DNA of 64,000 bases from Alteromonas sp. ASW11-130 (GTDB taxonomy: Bacteria; Pseudomonadota; Gammaproteobacteria; Enterobacterales; Alteromonadaceae), in assembly GCF_026183735.1 (NCBI RefSeq), contig NZ_JAPFRE010000015.1:1-64000 (forward strand), in the 5' to 3' direction. Position numbers and translations under genes: made by a program. Shown in pieces: positions 1 to 10,800 of this stretch. The number at the start of each line of letters is the position of its first letter. Positions within the stretch are counted from its first letter, which is position 1. The notes below the pieces were generated by a model, which was given only the letters and a program-made list of their open reading frames with translations, was not told where the DNA came from and made no database searches.

Positions 1-60
1 TATATATATGAATCGTCGGTTGACACTCTTAACGAGTGCCCACACAGATTGTCTTGTTAT

Positions 61-103
61 AAATTGTTAAAGAACATATTGCTTATCGGCCTTGCCGATA
101 AGC
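61..103 (-). promoter_or_regulatory. rRNA operon antitermination leader (boxB-like hairpin and boxA)
   Basis: Read on the minus strand, a hairpin with a 9-bp stem and 5-nt loop (103-81) is followed by TGTTCTTTAACAATTT (76-61), which matches the boxA of enterobacterial rrn leaders. The sequence after it, including CTGTGTGGGCACTC near 50-37, also resembles the E. coli leader just before 16S rRNA. The 16S gene should therefore start to the left of this window. The boxB role of the hairpin is inferred from its position. Confidence 0.85.
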
Positions 104-174
104 ACGCTTTTCGGTGACTAATTCAAATCATCCTACTCTGCGTTGCTTCAGGTTGTCCCCGAAGCGGGATGCGC

Positions 175-202
175 ATTCTACGCGCTTCGTTTTCAGTGTC
201 AA
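175..202 (-). promoter_or_regulatory. rRNA operon promoter, proximal (P2-like)
   Basis: On the minus strand TTGACA (202-197) and TAGAAT (180-175) are separated by 16 nt and followed by a GC-rich discriminator GCGC. The perfect -35, short spacer and GC-rich discriminator are typical of stringently controlled rRNA promoters. It lies about 70 nt upstream of the boxB-like hairpin. Confidence 0.85.
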
Positions 203-312
203 CATTTTTTTGAAATTATTTTTTCAATCGTCTCTCTGAAAACCACTTCTGATAAGGCTTTCACCTTATCCAGCAAGTTGTCGTTTAGACTTTCCTGCCG
301 AAGCGGATGCGC

Positions 313-340
313 ATTGTAGAGATAAATAACTTAAGGTCAA
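313..340 (-). promoter_or_regulatory. rRNA operon promoter, distal (P1-like)
   Basis: On the minus strand TTGACC (340-335), a 16-nt spacer and TACAAT (318-313) are followed by the same GCGCATCC-type discriminator as the proximal promoter. Two tandem promoters 138 bp apart with near-identical discriminators match the P1/P2 arrangement of gammaproteobacterial rRNA operons. Confidence 0.8.
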
Positions 341-502
341 TACCTATACCCAATAAATTTGCATTATTTTGTTTAAACGGTTACTTTTCATTCTATATTG
401 TTAATTTTTTGAAAATTGAACTTTCAGGGAAGTCATACGTTCATAATATATGGATTAAATAATATTAATAAGTTGTGGTTGTTTCCTTGAGGGTTTGAAG
501 TA

Positions 503-1270
503 ATGGTGCGTAAAATTTGGCTTTTAAATGTAATTGCTTGTGCAATGGTTTGCACTGGTCTTCAGGCCGTAACGCCTTCCGTTAATGATAGCGCTAATTT
601 AGAGTTTCAGAAAAAATTCCTAAAAAGACAAGTTTCACAAACTATGTCCGTGGGAAGAGCTATTCGGTCAATAGCCAGTCATTATCCGCAAGATATAGTT
701 TCGGTTGTAGATGTTGCTTTAGATACTTACCCCGACCGCTATCAGGAAATTATTCATGCAGCCATTTCGACGCAACCTGCTGCGACAGAAGAAATTGTTC
801 AACTAGCAATAAAGAAGAATGTCAGTTCGTGTCCGTCTATAGTGAAATTAGCTATAAATGCGGAACCGACTTATGTAGATTTCGTAGTTCAGGCAGCGGC
901 CAATGCAACCCCAGAAGAACTTGATGAAATTGTTAGAGTAGCTGTTTTAACTGAGCCAGATTCTGCGGATAGTATAGTTCAGACACTATCTATCGAGCAT
1001 CCTAATAAAATAATTGAAATCATGACGACCGCATTAAACACTGTCCCCTATGTTGGCGAATATGTCGTTGAAGCGTTATTGGCAGTCTTTCCGATGAGAA
1101 AAGATGAAGTTGTAAAGACCGCTATAAACAACACCCGAGACCAAAGAGAACAACAAATTCGTATATTGAGTGCAGCTCAGAATGCGGGTGTGGATGAGAA
1201 TATGATTCGAGAATATGCCTCAGGTGCTGGCATATCAAATGAAGACATCAATCTAGCGTTAGCGGATTAA
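503..1270 (+). CDS. Exported protein made of 15-residue tandem repeats, unknown function
   Basis: 255 residues. The N terminus (MVRKIWLLNVIACAMVC, then a small-residue cleavage region near TGLQA) looks like a Sec signal peptide, so the protein is probably periplasmic or outer. From about residue 53 to 217 it is an unbroken run of eleven 15-residue units with the pattern [IV]-[IV]-x2-A-[ILV]-x2-x-P-x4-E, followed by a non-repeat tail of about 38 residues. The regular period with hydrophobic positions 1, 2 and 5 suggests short stacked helices (a solenoid). GAGG sits about 10 nt before the ATG. It faces away from the rRNA promoters and converges with the glycosyltransferase at 1283. I do not recognise a named family. 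The gene looks real: it has a signal peptide, repeat conservation and no frame breaks. Confidence 0.85.
   Translation: MVRKIWLLNVIACAMVCTGLQAVTPSVNDSANLEFQKKFLKRQVSQTMSVGRAIRSIASHYPQDIVSVVDVALDTYPDRYQEIIHAAISTQPAATEEIVQLAIKKNVSSCPSIVKLAINAEPTYVDFVVQAAANATPEELDEIVRVAVLTEPDSADSIVQTLSIEHPNKIIEIMTTALNTVPYVGEYVVEALLAVFPMRKDEVVKTAINNTRDQREQQIRILSAAQNAGVDENMIREYASGAGISNEDINLALAD
659..1153 (+). repeat. Eleven 45-bp (15-residue) coding repeats
   Basis: Codons 53-217 divide without gaps into eleven 15-residue units, for example IIHAAISTQPAATEE, IVKLAINAEPTYVDF and IVRVAVLTEPDSADS. The units are well diverged at DNA level, so the array is old and under protein-level selection rather than a recent slippage product. 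Confidence 0.8.
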
Positions 1271-1282
1271 TACATAATTGCT

Positions 1283-2992
1283 TTAATCTTCCCTAATAGA
1301 AAAGTTCTCTCGCGCAAGTGTAAGATTCGGATTGTAAGCAGGATCGTGTTGAATGTATTTTGCCCACGTAGTTTGCAAATAGTCCAGCTCTTGTTTAAAT
1401 CGCTGTGCTTTTTCAGGAGAGATATCTAATCCTCGAGAAATGCTTTCGTAGTGAAACATTTCTGCCTCGGCGCAATATAAGTTCCGTACTCCTGTTTCTA
1501 GAACCCGCAAACAAAAATCAACATCATTAAATGCAACTTTAAGGTCGACCTCGTTTAAGCCTCCAACTTCATTCCATAGTGATTTTTTGACCATTAAACA
1601 CGCTGCTGTAACTGCTGAAAAATTCTGGGTCGAGACTAATCTATTAAGATAACCGGGGTGCGTACGTGGAAAATACTTATGCGCATGACCTGCCCCGCCG
1701 CCATATCCCATAACGACACCCGCGTGTTGTACGCTACCATCTGCATATAACAATTTGGCCCCCACACAGCCAATTTCTGGCCTTTTAGCGTGCCCTACCA
1801 TAAACTCAAGCCATTCAGGCGTGATAATTTCTATATCATTATTAATTAACCCTATTATTTCGCCTCTTGCCTGTTTCGCAGCAAAATTATTAATTGCAGA
1901 ATAGTTAAAGGGGAAAGGATAGCTTAAGACTGTGATTTTAGGGTGGGCATTAAGCACTTCAAAGTAATTCAGGCTTTCCAAGTCATCTGAATTATTATCA
2001 ACCAGTATAATTTCGTAGTTTGAATAAGTTGTTTTTTCGAGAATAGAATTAATGCAAGCCTGAACCAACTTCTTGCCATTGTATGTGGGTATAATTAATG
2101 AGACCAAAGGTTGCGTATGTAGCGGCCACATCAAGCTAACCCTATTATTATTATGATCTACTACTCCGGTTGCTTTACTCGCTGAAGTCCTCTTGAGCAA
2201 CTCAAGATCTACTTTGTCCATTGAGGTTTTGTCTGATGCTGACAAAATAGCATAAGGTACATGACAAACTGATACATCTTCACATAAAGCTATTTGGGCT
2301 AGCCAACAATAGTATTCCTCTCCCAGGGGGAACCTGCCGAACCATGTCGCAGGTTCGTATAACCAGATGGCTGTCTTTACATAACCGGTAGAAAGCTGTA
2401 GGTCAGGATTCCAATCTGGTAATAACTGCGGTTTAGTAGGCTTACCGTTATTATCCAAATAGTGCCAGTCAAAATAGATTAATTGGTTTTTAGAATTAGC
2501 TTCATATTTAGACAAGGCTTGTAATAATTGCTTTGAACAAACACTTTCGCCTTCTCTAATCAACAGTACTGGAGATCCTTCGTTTTTTGATAATAAAGAA
2601 ATAGGTTTTATATCAATACCAGGGAGCATAAAGCCGTTCAATTGTTCAACGACACTATCGTTGACGAAAAAAGCTTTAACGCTTAGTGATTGCCCATCAA
2701 AAGATGATACCGATTCTGAAATCAGCTTGATATTGAAGCCTGATATAACGACTTTACAGCTAACTCCTGAAGTATTATAGCCATTGAGTTCCTTCTTCTG
2801 AACGGCGAGCCTTTTAACGTAAAGAGCCTGTATCTTCTTTGGGCTTGGATAGCCGAAAAACAAGCCTGAACGTTTCAAGGAGCGACTGTAAAATTCCGTC
2901 AGTCTGGCATTCTTTTTTAAATTGTTCTTAATGCTTACTGGTAACAATCCGATGGCGGCCTTGACAGTCAACATGGAGAGTTTTTTTATCAT
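1283..2992 (-). CDS. GT2-family glycosyltransferase, cell-surface polysaccharide
   Basis: 569 residues. The C-terminal half from about residue 296 is a family 2 (GT-A fold) glycosyltransferase: it starts with LVSLIIPTYNG, has the acidic patch EIILVDNNSDD, the metal-binding-like LINNDIE and a late FNDVDFCLR motif. The first ~290 residues are not clearly assignable and may be a diverged second GT or a scaffold. No signal peptide or transmembrane segment is evident, so it is likely cytosolic, transferring a nucleotide-activated sugar (rhamnose is plausible from the neighbours) to an O-antigen or exopolysaccharide. It is the last gene after rmlACDB on this strand, but a strong hairpin at 3014-3043 separates it from rmlB. 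Confidence 0.85.
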   Translation of the reverse strand: MIKKLSMLTVKAAIGLLPVSIKNNLKKNARLTEFYSRSLKRSGLFFGYPSPKKIQALYVKRLAVQKKELNGYNTSGVSCKVVISGFNIKLISESVSSFDGQSLSVKAFFVNDSVVEQLNGFMLPGIDIKPISLLSKNEGSPVLLIREGESVCSKQLLQALSKYEANSKNQLIYFDWHYLDNNGKPTKPQLLPDWNPDLQLSTGYVKTAIWLYEPATWFGRFPLGEEYYCWLAQIALCEDVSVCHVPYAILSASDKTSMDKVDLELLKRTSASKATGVVDHNNNRVSLMWPLHTQPLVSLIIPTYNGKKLVQACINSILEKTTYSNYEIILVDNNSDDLESLNYFEVLNAHPKITVLSYPFPFNYSAINNFAAKQARGEIIGLINNDIEIITPEWLEFMVGHAKRPEIGCVGAKLLYADGSVQHAGVVMGYGGGAGHAHKYFPRTHPGYLNRLVSTQNFSAVTAACLMVKKSLWNEVGGLNEVDLKVAFNDVDFCLRVLETGVRNLYCAEAEMFHYESISRGLDISPEKAQRFKQELDYLQTTWAKYIQHDPAYNPNLTLARENFSIRED

Positions 2993-3013
2993 TTAATACT
3001 TTCCAAATTCTAA

Positions 3014-3043
3014 ATAAAATACCGCTACGAAGCGGTATTTTAT
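3014..3043 (-). terminator. Intrinsic terminator-like hairpin between rmlB and the GT2 gene
   Basis: A perfect 13-bp stem with a 4-nt loop (stem arms 3014-3026 and 3031-3043). On the minus strand the 3' arm ends in TATTTTAT followed by more T/A-rich sequence. It would reduce readthrough from the rml genes into the downstream glycosyltransferase. It is nearly symmetric, so it could also act on plus-strand transcripts. Confidence 0.7.
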
Positions 3044-3068
3044 TCTAGCATGAAAAAGATATGACCTA

Positions 3069-4148
3069 CTAGCCAGCGCCTAGCCGTTCTCCCTTATAGC
3101 TACCATCTAATACGGCTTTCCACCAGCCTTCATTTTCTAAATACCACTTGACGGTTTTACGAATGCCACTTTCAAAAGTTTCTTGAGGTGTCCATCCCAA
3201 CTCTCGTTCTATTTTCGAAGCGTCTATGGCATAACGCATATCGTGACCAGGGCGATCTGCGACATAGGTAATCTGATCTTCATAGTTACCCTCTTTAGGC
3301 TTTATATCATCCAAAATACGACAAATGCTTCTGACCACTTCTATATTTTGTTTTTCGTTATGTCCGCCAATGTTATACGTTTCACCAACTTCTCCTTGCA
3401 GCGCCACCAATACTAATGCTCGCGCGTGGTCTTCAACAAACAGCCAATCTCTAATTTGATTTCCCTTTCCGTACATCGGCAAAGGTTTACCTGCCAATGC
3501 GTTCAGTATAATTAACGGGATGAGTTTCTCGGGAAAATGATACGGACCGTAATTATTTGAACAATTAGTTACTAGTGTAGGTAACTTGTAGGTTCTTAAC
3601 CATGCTCTAACTAGTTGGTCTGACGACGCTTTACTTGCAGAATATGGCGAACTTGGTGCATAAGGTGTATTTTCGGTAAACAAGGGCAATACATCACCGC
3701 TTGAGACCTCATCGGGGTGAGGTAAATCGCCATATACCTCATCAGTTGAAATATGATGAAATTTAAATCCTGCTTTTTTATCTTCAGCTAAAGCAAGCCA
3801 GTAAGCTCTTGCCTGTTCCAAAAGCGTATATGTGCCCACAATGTTAGTTTGAATAAACTCACCTGGACCATCAATAGAACGATCTACATGGGATTCAGCG
3901 GCTAAGTGCATGACAACATCTGGTCGATAGGTGGTAAAAACACGTTTTAGTTCATTTGCATCGCAAATATCTACCTTTTCAAAGTGATAACGTTCGCTAT
4001 TGGACACCGTGTTAAGTGACTCTAGATTGCCCGCGTAAGTCAATTTATCAACGTTTATAACTACGTGATCCGTATCGTTAATCAAATGACGGACAACCGC
4101 TGACCCGATGAAGCCGGCTCCGCCGGTCACTAAAATTGTTTTACTCAT
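3069..4148 (-). CDS. rmlB: dTDP-glucose 4,6-dehydratase
   Basis: 359 residues. Second step of dTDP-L-rhamnose synthesis: converts dTDP-glucose to dTDP-4-keto-6-deoxyglucose using bound NAD. The Rossmann motif GGAGFIGS is at the N terminus, [11 protein letters not shown] carries the catalytic Thr-Asp-Glu, and [10 protein letters not shown] is the YxxxK of the extended short-chain dehydrogenase family. Length is normal for RmlB. It overlaps the end of rmlD by 4 nt (ATGA), a sign of translational coupling in an rmlA-C-D-B order. Confidence 0.97.
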   Translation of the reverse strand: MSKTILVTGGAGFIGSAVVRHLINDTDHVVINVDKLTYAGNLESLNTVSNSERYHFEKVDICDANELKRVFTTYRPDVVMHLAAESHVDRSIDGPGEFIQTNIVGTYTLLEQARAYWLALAEDKKAGFKFHHISTDEVYGDLPHPDEVSSGDVLPLFTENTPYAPSSPYSASKASSDQLVRAWLRTYKLPTLVTNCSNNYGPYHFPEKLIPLIILNALAGKPLPMYGKGNQIRDWLFVEDHARALVLVALQGEVGETYNIGGHNEKQNIEVVRSICRILDDIKPKEGNYEDQITYVADRPGHDMRYAIDASKIERELGWTPQETFESGIRKTVKWYLENEGWWKAVLDGSYKGERLGAG

Positions 4149-5023
4149 TTCTCTGCGCTCTGATTCGTTTTCAATTCGTCCAGCATAGCCGACAATTGAG
4201 TGCGCCAGTACGAAGGACGTATTGACGAAAAAGTTTCGCGTGTGGTGGACTTATCCAATACACTATAGTGCGGTCGCTTTGCTGGTGTGGGGTATTGTAA
4301 AGATGGAATAGGCAATAAAGGAACAGCTTGTTCAAGCAAGCCTTTCTCTACACCGAGTTCTTGTATAGCGAACGCGAAGTCATACCATGAACATACGCCC
4401 TCGTCTGTCCAATGATAGACTCCGTGGACTCTGTTTTTCGCTGCAAATAGACACGCTTCAGCCAAACCTCTAGCCCAAGTCGGTGTTCCGACTTGGTCAT
4501 CTATCACTCCCAATTGCGGTTTATCCGCCATCAACCGAAGCATGGTTTTCACAAAATTAGTACCGTGAACCGAATAAACCCAAGCCGTACGAATAAGGCA
4601 ACTGGAATCAGGTAAATTGTCAAGTAACGCTTTTTCACCTTCAGCTTTGGTTTTACCGTATACGCCTTGGGGCTCAATTTTATCGTCTACGGTATACGGC
4701 GCCCCCTTATGGCCGTTAAATACGTAGTCCGTTGAAACATGCACAAGAAACACGCTGGCTTTTTTGCACACTGCAGCCAAATTAGCAACGCCCCGCACGT
4801 TAATAAGCTCAGCCACCTTAGGTTCTGACTCTGCTTTATCTACCGCAGTATATGCAGACGCGTTGATAACCGCAGCAGGTTTCACTTTATTCAACGTCTC
4901 ATAAAGTGATTCTTTATTAGTTATGTCAACTTCATTACGGCCTAGACAGATAACATCGTCACCTGCAACTTGCTTTAGCTCATATGCTAGCTGGCCGGAT
5001 TTCCCTATAACCAAAATAGTCAT
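4145..5023 (-). CDS. rmlD: dTDP-4-dehydrorhamnose reductase
   Basis: 292 residues. Last step of dTDP-L-rhamnose synthesis, NAD(P)H-dependent reduction of the 4-keto group. The N-terminal nucleotide motif [10 protein letters not shown] is typical of RmlD, as are VSTDYVFNG and the YGKTKAEGE active site (YxxxK). Start is 9 nt after the rmlC stop, and the stop overlaps the rmlB start, so the three genes are very likely one transcript. Confidence 0.96.
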   Translation of the reverse strand: MTILVIGKSGQLAYELKQVAGDDVICLGRNEVDITNKESLYETLNKVKPAAVINASAYTAVDKAESEPKVAELINVRGVANLAAVCKKASVFLVHVSTDYVFNGHKGAPYTVDDKIEPQGVYGKTKAEGEKALLDNLPDSSCLIRTAWVYSVHGTNFVKTMLRLMADKPQLGVIDDQVGTPTWARGLAEACLFAAKNRVHGVYHWTDEGVCSWYDFAFAIQELGVEKGLLEQAVPLLPIPSLQYPTPAKRPHYSVLDKSTTRETFSSIRPSYWRTQLSAMLDELKTNQSAEK

Positions 5024-5032
5024 TATATACCT

Positions 5033-5578
5033 TTAAATAGTTGGCGCATCATTGAACGATAAGCCTTCTGCATCTTTCACTGACAATGCGGGGGATTCGC
5101 CATTGACTAACGGCCATTGGATACCGATAGTTGGATCATCATACTTCACCGACACCTCGGACTCTGGATGGTAATAATCAGTACATTTGTAAACAAACTC
5201 TGCCGATTCGCTTGTCACATAAAAACCATGTGCAAAGCCAGCTGGCACCCACAGCTGACGCTTATTCTCTGCTGATAAGACTACACCTACCCATTTGCCT
5301 AGGGTTGGTGAACCTCTACGCATATCCACGGCCACATCAAAGACTTCTCCACTAACAACTCGCACCAGCTTGCCCTGCGTTTGCTTGAGTTGATAATGCA
5401 GTCCACGAAGAATACCTTGTTTGGATTTAGAGTGGTTATCTTGCACAAAATCAACGTCAGCACATTCTTTTTTGAACCAGTCTGTACGAAAGGTTTCCAA
5501 GAAAAAGCCCCGTTCATCGCCAAACACTCGCGGCTCAATAATTTTGACATCGGGGATATCGGTTTTAACTACTTGCAT
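5033..5578 (-). CDS. rmlC: dTDP-4-dehydrorhamnose 3,5-epimerase
   Basis: 181 residues, normal length. Cupin-fold epimerase of the dTDP-L-rhamnose pathway. Recognisable are FGDERGFFLETFR, the substrate loop NHSKSKQGILRGLHYQ with the catalytic His, and the core motif PAGFAHGFYV. It lies 93 nt after rmlA and 9 nt before rmlD. The order rmlA-C-D-B differs from the common rmlBDAC order. Confidence 0.96.
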   Translation of the reverse strand: MQVVKTDIPDVKIIEPRVFGDERGFFLETFRTDWFKKECADVDFVQDNHSKSKQGILRGLHYQLKQTQGKLVRVVSGEVFDVAVDMRRGSPTLGKWVGVVLSAENKRQLWVPAGFAHGFYVTSESAEFVYKCTDYYHPESEVSVKYDDPTIGIQWPLVNGESPALSVKDAEGLSFNDAPTI

Positions 5579-5671
5579 GGATTATATATTTCCTTTGGCT
5601 AGCAAAGCCTCGGATCGGCTAAAGCAAAGTTGAATAATGCACTGAGGGAAGTTAACCGGATAATTTAACGG

Positions 5672-6556
5672 TTACTTAATCCTCTCATGTGTGATCTTAG
5701 ATAAATACTCACCATATCCACTTTTTCTCAATGGTGCAGCCAGTTTCTCCAGCTGTTCCGCATCGATATACCCCATTCGATAAGCCACTTCTTCCGGGCA
5801 GGAGATTTTTAGTCCCTGGCGTTTCTCAATGGCTGCGACAAAGTTAGCCGCATCTAAAAGACTATCCAACGTTCCGGTGTCCAACCATGCGGAGCCACGG
5901 CCCATCAATTCGACTTTTAAATTGCCATCTTTAAGATATAGATTATTCAAATCGGTAATTTCCAGCTCACCTCTTGGCGAAGGTTTAACCTCTTTGGCGA
6001 GATCCACCACTCGATTGTCATAGTAATACAAGCCTGTTACTGCATAACTTGATTTTGGCTTAGCGGGTTTTTCTTCAATCGATAACGCATTCCAATCGGC
6101 ATCGAAATCAACGACTCCGTAGCGTTCTGGATCGTTAACGTGATAGCCGAAAACAGTAGCACCGAGCTCTTGTTTATAAGCGCTCTGAAGTGATAGTTTC
6201 AGATCATGACCATAAAAAATATTGTCGCCAAGAATAAGCGTGCAAGCATCATTACCAATAAACTTTTCGCCAATCAAAAAAGCCTGTACAAGTCCATCAG
6301 GACTTGGTTGTACCGCATATTCTATATTGATGCCCCACGCTGAGCCATCACCGATAAGTTCAACGAAGTTTGACTGTTCTTGAGGGGTTGTGATGATAAG
6401 AATATCTCTGATATTAGACATCATCAACGTTGCCAATGGATAAAAAATCATCGGCTTATCATAAACTGGCATCAGCTGTTTGCTGACCACCTTCGTTAGC
6501 GGATATAGGCGCGTGCCTGAACCACCAGCTAATATTATTGCTTTTCTCATTTTCAC
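5672..6556 (-). CDS. rmlA: Glucose-1-phosphate thymidylyltransferase
   Basis: 294 residues. Makes dTDP-glucose from dTTP and glucose-1-phosphate, the first and feedback-controlled step of dTDP-rhamnose synthesis. The signature [11 protein letters not shown] with the following [13 protein letters not shown] is at the N terminus; LGDNIFYG and VIxFDAD-type metal motifs follow. First gene of the rml operon, with a recognisable promoter about 50 nt upstream. Confidence 0.97.
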   Translation of the reverse strand: MKMRKAIILAGGSGTRLYPLTKVVSKQLMPVYDKPMIFYPLATLMMSNIRDILIITTPQEQSNFVELIGDGSAWGINIEYAVQPSPDGLVQAFLIGEKFIGNDACTLILGDNIFYGHDLKLSLQSAYKQELGATVFGYHVNDPERYGVVDFDADWNALSIEEKPAKPKSSYAVTGLYYYDNRVVDLAKEVKPSPRGELEITDLNNLYLKDGNLKVELMGRGSAWLDTGTLDSLLDAANFVAAIEKRQGLKISCPEEVAYRMGYIDAEQLEKLAAPLRKSGYGEYLSKITHERIK

Positions 6557-6603
6557 ATCCTAGTCCTAGAAAAGCTGAGTATACAGCTAAAAAAATTTAG
6601 GAA

Positions 6604-6631
6604 AGTATAATGGAATTATAGAAAATAACAA
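6604..6631 (-). promoter_or_regulatory. Candidate promoter of the rml operon
   Basis: On the minus strand TTGTTA (6631-6626), a 16-nt spacer and TATACT (6609-6604) sit 48 nt upstream of the rmlA ATG, in AT-rich DNA. Assigned by consensus match only. Confidence 0.5.
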
Positions 6632-7833
6632 ATGTACAAACATCAATTCACCCGCGCGAAGCCCTTATAAATATTCATCTTTTGGGTGTTAAAAGCGTAA
6701 AAGGAACGCTGAAACAACAGCTCTCAAAGTTGATCTATATGCAATTTGATATCAGCTGAGGAACGTAAGCTGATATTGGCCTTATTACGAAGCAATGGTA
6801 GTTATTTAGTTAACAATACAGTGCGTTTAAGTAGACTATTCAATCACCTTTGTGCTGAAGCACTTCCCACATACTGTTAAACGAATAGTATCGCTCCATT
6901 TAGGACTGCCCATAGAAATGAAAAAGCATAATGCGCCAAGTTTTCAGGGAAACGTGCAAAACATCGTACCAACCAACTTAATAGTAAAGGTCAACTCGCA
7001 CTAGTAATTTAGTGGATGAATGCGTTTTTCACTTAAGGCTGTTACGGGTAAAAGCGCTGACTTTAAAGATCGGTGTAATAAACAACAGCGCGCGATTGTT
7101 TAATAATTACACTTAGCAGTAAAGTCCTCGATACATTGCTATTTTAATCACTCGACTGCCCGTTTTTCTTTAGCTTAATGCGCCAATACGCCTACAGCCC
7201 CATACAATAAGATTGATTTTTAACGCAGAGCATACGTTGCTTTTCAATTTTAGTTTCAAGGCACATGTTAACTAAATCGCTGAAGACAAATTTTTGATAT
7301 AAAAGGTGATGCAGTTTTATGCTTTAAGTTAGTCGCTAATATTGTCGAAAAAAGTGTGCTGCCTTAACAAAGGTGTGCGCACTTTATCGCTCCAATACTG
7401 ATGCGCCATTAACCTTCGTCAACAGAACATCCGTATTGGGAAAGGGCATTAGTTTGTTAATAAATTTGATGACATATTACTCCATTGAGAAAAAAAGGAG
7501 GGTGCGCGTCTAACCCTCTACAACTGAATTATGTTAATTGGGGTAAGAGAATAACATCGCATTTTGACTGTTTATTTATAGTCCCCCCCAAAAAACCTGG
7601 ATATTGAGCCTTAACATAACGAGTTATTTGTTTAGATCCCAAGGGTTGCCAGCGTGATTTATGCATTTTATAGCTGACAAATATGGCAAGATCGTACAAA
7701 ATATACGGTTTATTTATGTTTTTTGGAAAGCTTTTTGCGGAAGCATTGTAAACACGACGCCCAAAATACTTTCTAAACCCCCGGAATTTGTTTTTTGGGA
7801 ATATCCAAAAATTAATGAGATTAAAAGTTATTA
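6632..7833. other. 1.2-kb gap without a recognisable gene
   Basis: Between divergent rmlA and the large glycosyltransferase. All frames are broken by frequent stops except a 120-codon minus-strand frame at 7529-7891, which overlaps the next gene and has no recognisable motif. No JUMPstart element (GGCGGTAG-type) was seen. It may hold the promoter of the 7834 gene and decayed sequence. Confidence 0.5.
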
Positions 7834-10800
7834 ATGATGAAAAAGAATAGTGAAAAGGTATCGAAGGACAGTTTTGGAGAGTGGCTTGCAAAGCGATTAA
7901 AGCGCCTACTGAAAAAAGACTATCGTTCCTTGATTGTGAGCGCGGGGGTTTTTGATCCGGATTATTATCTAGCTACTTACGAAGACATTCGGAAAGCTAA
8001 AGTCGACCCTCTTACTCATTATTTAAATAGCGGTGCGAAGGAAGGAAGAAACCCTAATGTAGCTTTTGATACTCGATTTTTTCAAAACACCTATATGAGT
8101 AAACTTGGAGATAATAAAAAACTCCAAAACCCTCTCGTTTATTACGTCAAGACAAACAAAAAGCACTTCAAAGCCCTCTCTGGTACATTTGATGTCAAAT
8201 ACTATCTCGAACAGAATAAAGACGTGAGAAAAGCGAAGACTGATCCTCTCGCTCACTATATTCATTTCGGAAGGAAAGAAGGCAGAAAAGGTTGTGCTTC
8301 ACATTTTGAACAAAAAAACACGTTAAAAACTGTAGCGCAACAAGATATTCCATCTTCGTACTTTATTAATATAAATAACAAGCCTGTGAGCATAATTGTA
8401 CCTATATACAATGCATATGAAGAGGTTCGAGAATGTATATTTTCTCTTTTAGAAAATGTTGATTTGGAAGTCGATTCAATAATCTTGCTGGACGATAACA
8501 GCAGCGATCCCAGAGTTAAGAAACTTCTCAGTAAGCTTCCATCGCTAAAAAATTTAAGCGTCGTTTTTAATGATGTAAATCTTGGTTATACGAAGAACGT
8601 CAATAAGGGCATAGATTTAGCTGGCGATAGCGACGTAATTCTGCTGAATAGCGACACGCGTGTCACTCCTTTCTGGGTTAGAAGCCTAAAACTTGCAGCT
8701 TACCAAAATGAGGAAATTGGGACAGTCACCGCTGTGTCAAATGGCGCGGGAGCATTTTCTGTTCCTGATGTCGGGTTATTCGACCTCCCAAGCGGTTTTA
8801 CAGAAGTTGAAATGTCACGACTTGTACGCGACTGTGGACCTCATCGGAGTGTCGAAGTACCTACAGGAAACGGATTTTGCCTCTATATAAAACGGACTTT
8901 AATTGATTCGATAGGTAAATTTGATAGTAAGTTATTCCCCAGAGGATATGGGGAAGAAAACTACTTTTGCATGAGAGCGATCGATTTCGGCTTTAAAAAT
9001 ATCGTTGATCCAAACTGTTATGTTTTTCACAAGCGCTCCGCCTCTTTCAAGGAAGAAAAGACTAAACTTGCTGAGCACGGCAACCGAGAGTTGCTTAAAG
9101 TATATTCCGAGTACCCGGATATAATACGTATGATAAGTCGCTCGACTAATTTTAGAAAAGCCCGTGCATCTATTACTGAAATGCTGTCAAAATGGAAAAA
9201 GCCTGAGCCGTTTGTAAAACCTCGAATACTTTTCGTTATCTCAACCCGTACAGGGGGGACACCGCAAACAAATTTAGATTTGATGAGAGGTATCAAGGGA
9301 GAATTTACTCCTATCGCCTTAGCATGTAACAGAAGAAAAATTGAGGTTCTTGAAGCAACGAAAAACGGGTATGCCCTAATTGAAGAATTCAATCTAAAGG
9401 ATCCTATTAATTTTTCCTATCATAGGAGCTTAGAGTACAACAACATACTCAAAACGATTTTGCTAAAGTACAGCATAGAAATAGTTCATGTGCGACATCT
9501 TGTCTGGCAAAGTTTAGATATCTTTGCCGTCTGCAAGTCTTTAGGAGTCCTGACGGTAAACTCTTTTCATGATTTTTATACTGTATGCCCATCAGTTAAT
9601 CTTATCGATGATAAAGGCAATTTTCACAAGACTGGAGTAACAGTAAAATCCACTAATCCGCTATGGCAGGAAAACTCTCCATTCGAATACAGTGAAAAGA
9701 CGAATCAGCGATGGCAGTCTAAAATGGCATCGGTGTTAAAGTTATCTGACGCGTATGTAACAACCAGCCAGAGTGCGAAAACAATAATTAAAGATGCGCT
9801 CCCCTCCGTATTTGAAAACAAACCTGAAGACTCATTTGTTGTTTTCCCGCATGGTCGAGATTTTAGTAGCTTTTCAAATTTAGCGAAGGCTCCTGAAGAG
9901 GGTGAGCCTATTCGTGTTTTGCTTCCGGGCAATGTGAATTTGCAAAAAGGTTCAGAAATTGTAAAGGCATTAAAAAAGCTTGATACTGAAAATAAAATTG
10001 AGTTTCATCTTTTAGGGAATGGTTTAAAAGAGCTTAAGCCTTATGTAGTACGCCACGGCTCCTATGAACGAAACCAATTTGCCGAAAGAGTAAAAGCAAT
10101 ACAGCCTCATTTAGCTGCTATCTTATCAATATGTCCGGAAACGTACTGCCATACCCTGACGGAGTGCTGGGCCTGTGGCGTTCCAGTGGTCGGCATTAAT
10201 ATTGGTGCGGTAGGAGAAAGACTTGCAAAACATCAAGGAGGGTGGCTTGTTGAAAAGGATGTGAACAAGATATTTAAAACTATTACCGAGATAGATTTAC
10301 AAAGTTGGGAAAATAAAATTGAACGTATCAACCAATGGCAAACAGGATACGGGTCAGAAAATACTATCGAAAACATGGCGTCCCATTACACTCAGCTATA
10401 CTATAGCTTAATCAATGATCGCCAGCCAAAACTTCCTCAGGAATTGAAGCGGGTTGGTCTTGTCCTGAAAGGAAGGTTTCCAGACGTTCCCCCCACTGCT
10501 TACGTTCGCATGGTAGATTGGAAGAGTTACTTCGACGAAAAATTCAACACCGAAACTGAGTTTTTAAACGGGGCTGAGATATTCAAGACAAACTTCTGTC
10601 AATTTAAAGAATTAGTAGTTCAAAGGGATGCTATCCCGTCAAAGTATGTGGATAACTTCATCCATCAACTGAGCAAACATAATGTGAGATTATCGTTAGA
10701 GCTCGACGATGACTTATTAGATGTGCCTGAGTCACTGGATTCGAACGGTATTTACGAAAAATACAAATCATCCTTAGAAAAGCTACTATCGTCAGCAGAT

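Noticed and set aside
7529..7891. 120-codon minus-strand frame overlapping the start of the large glycosyltransferase
   Set aside because: No recognisable motif or ribosome site, and it overlaps a well supported gene on the other strand.
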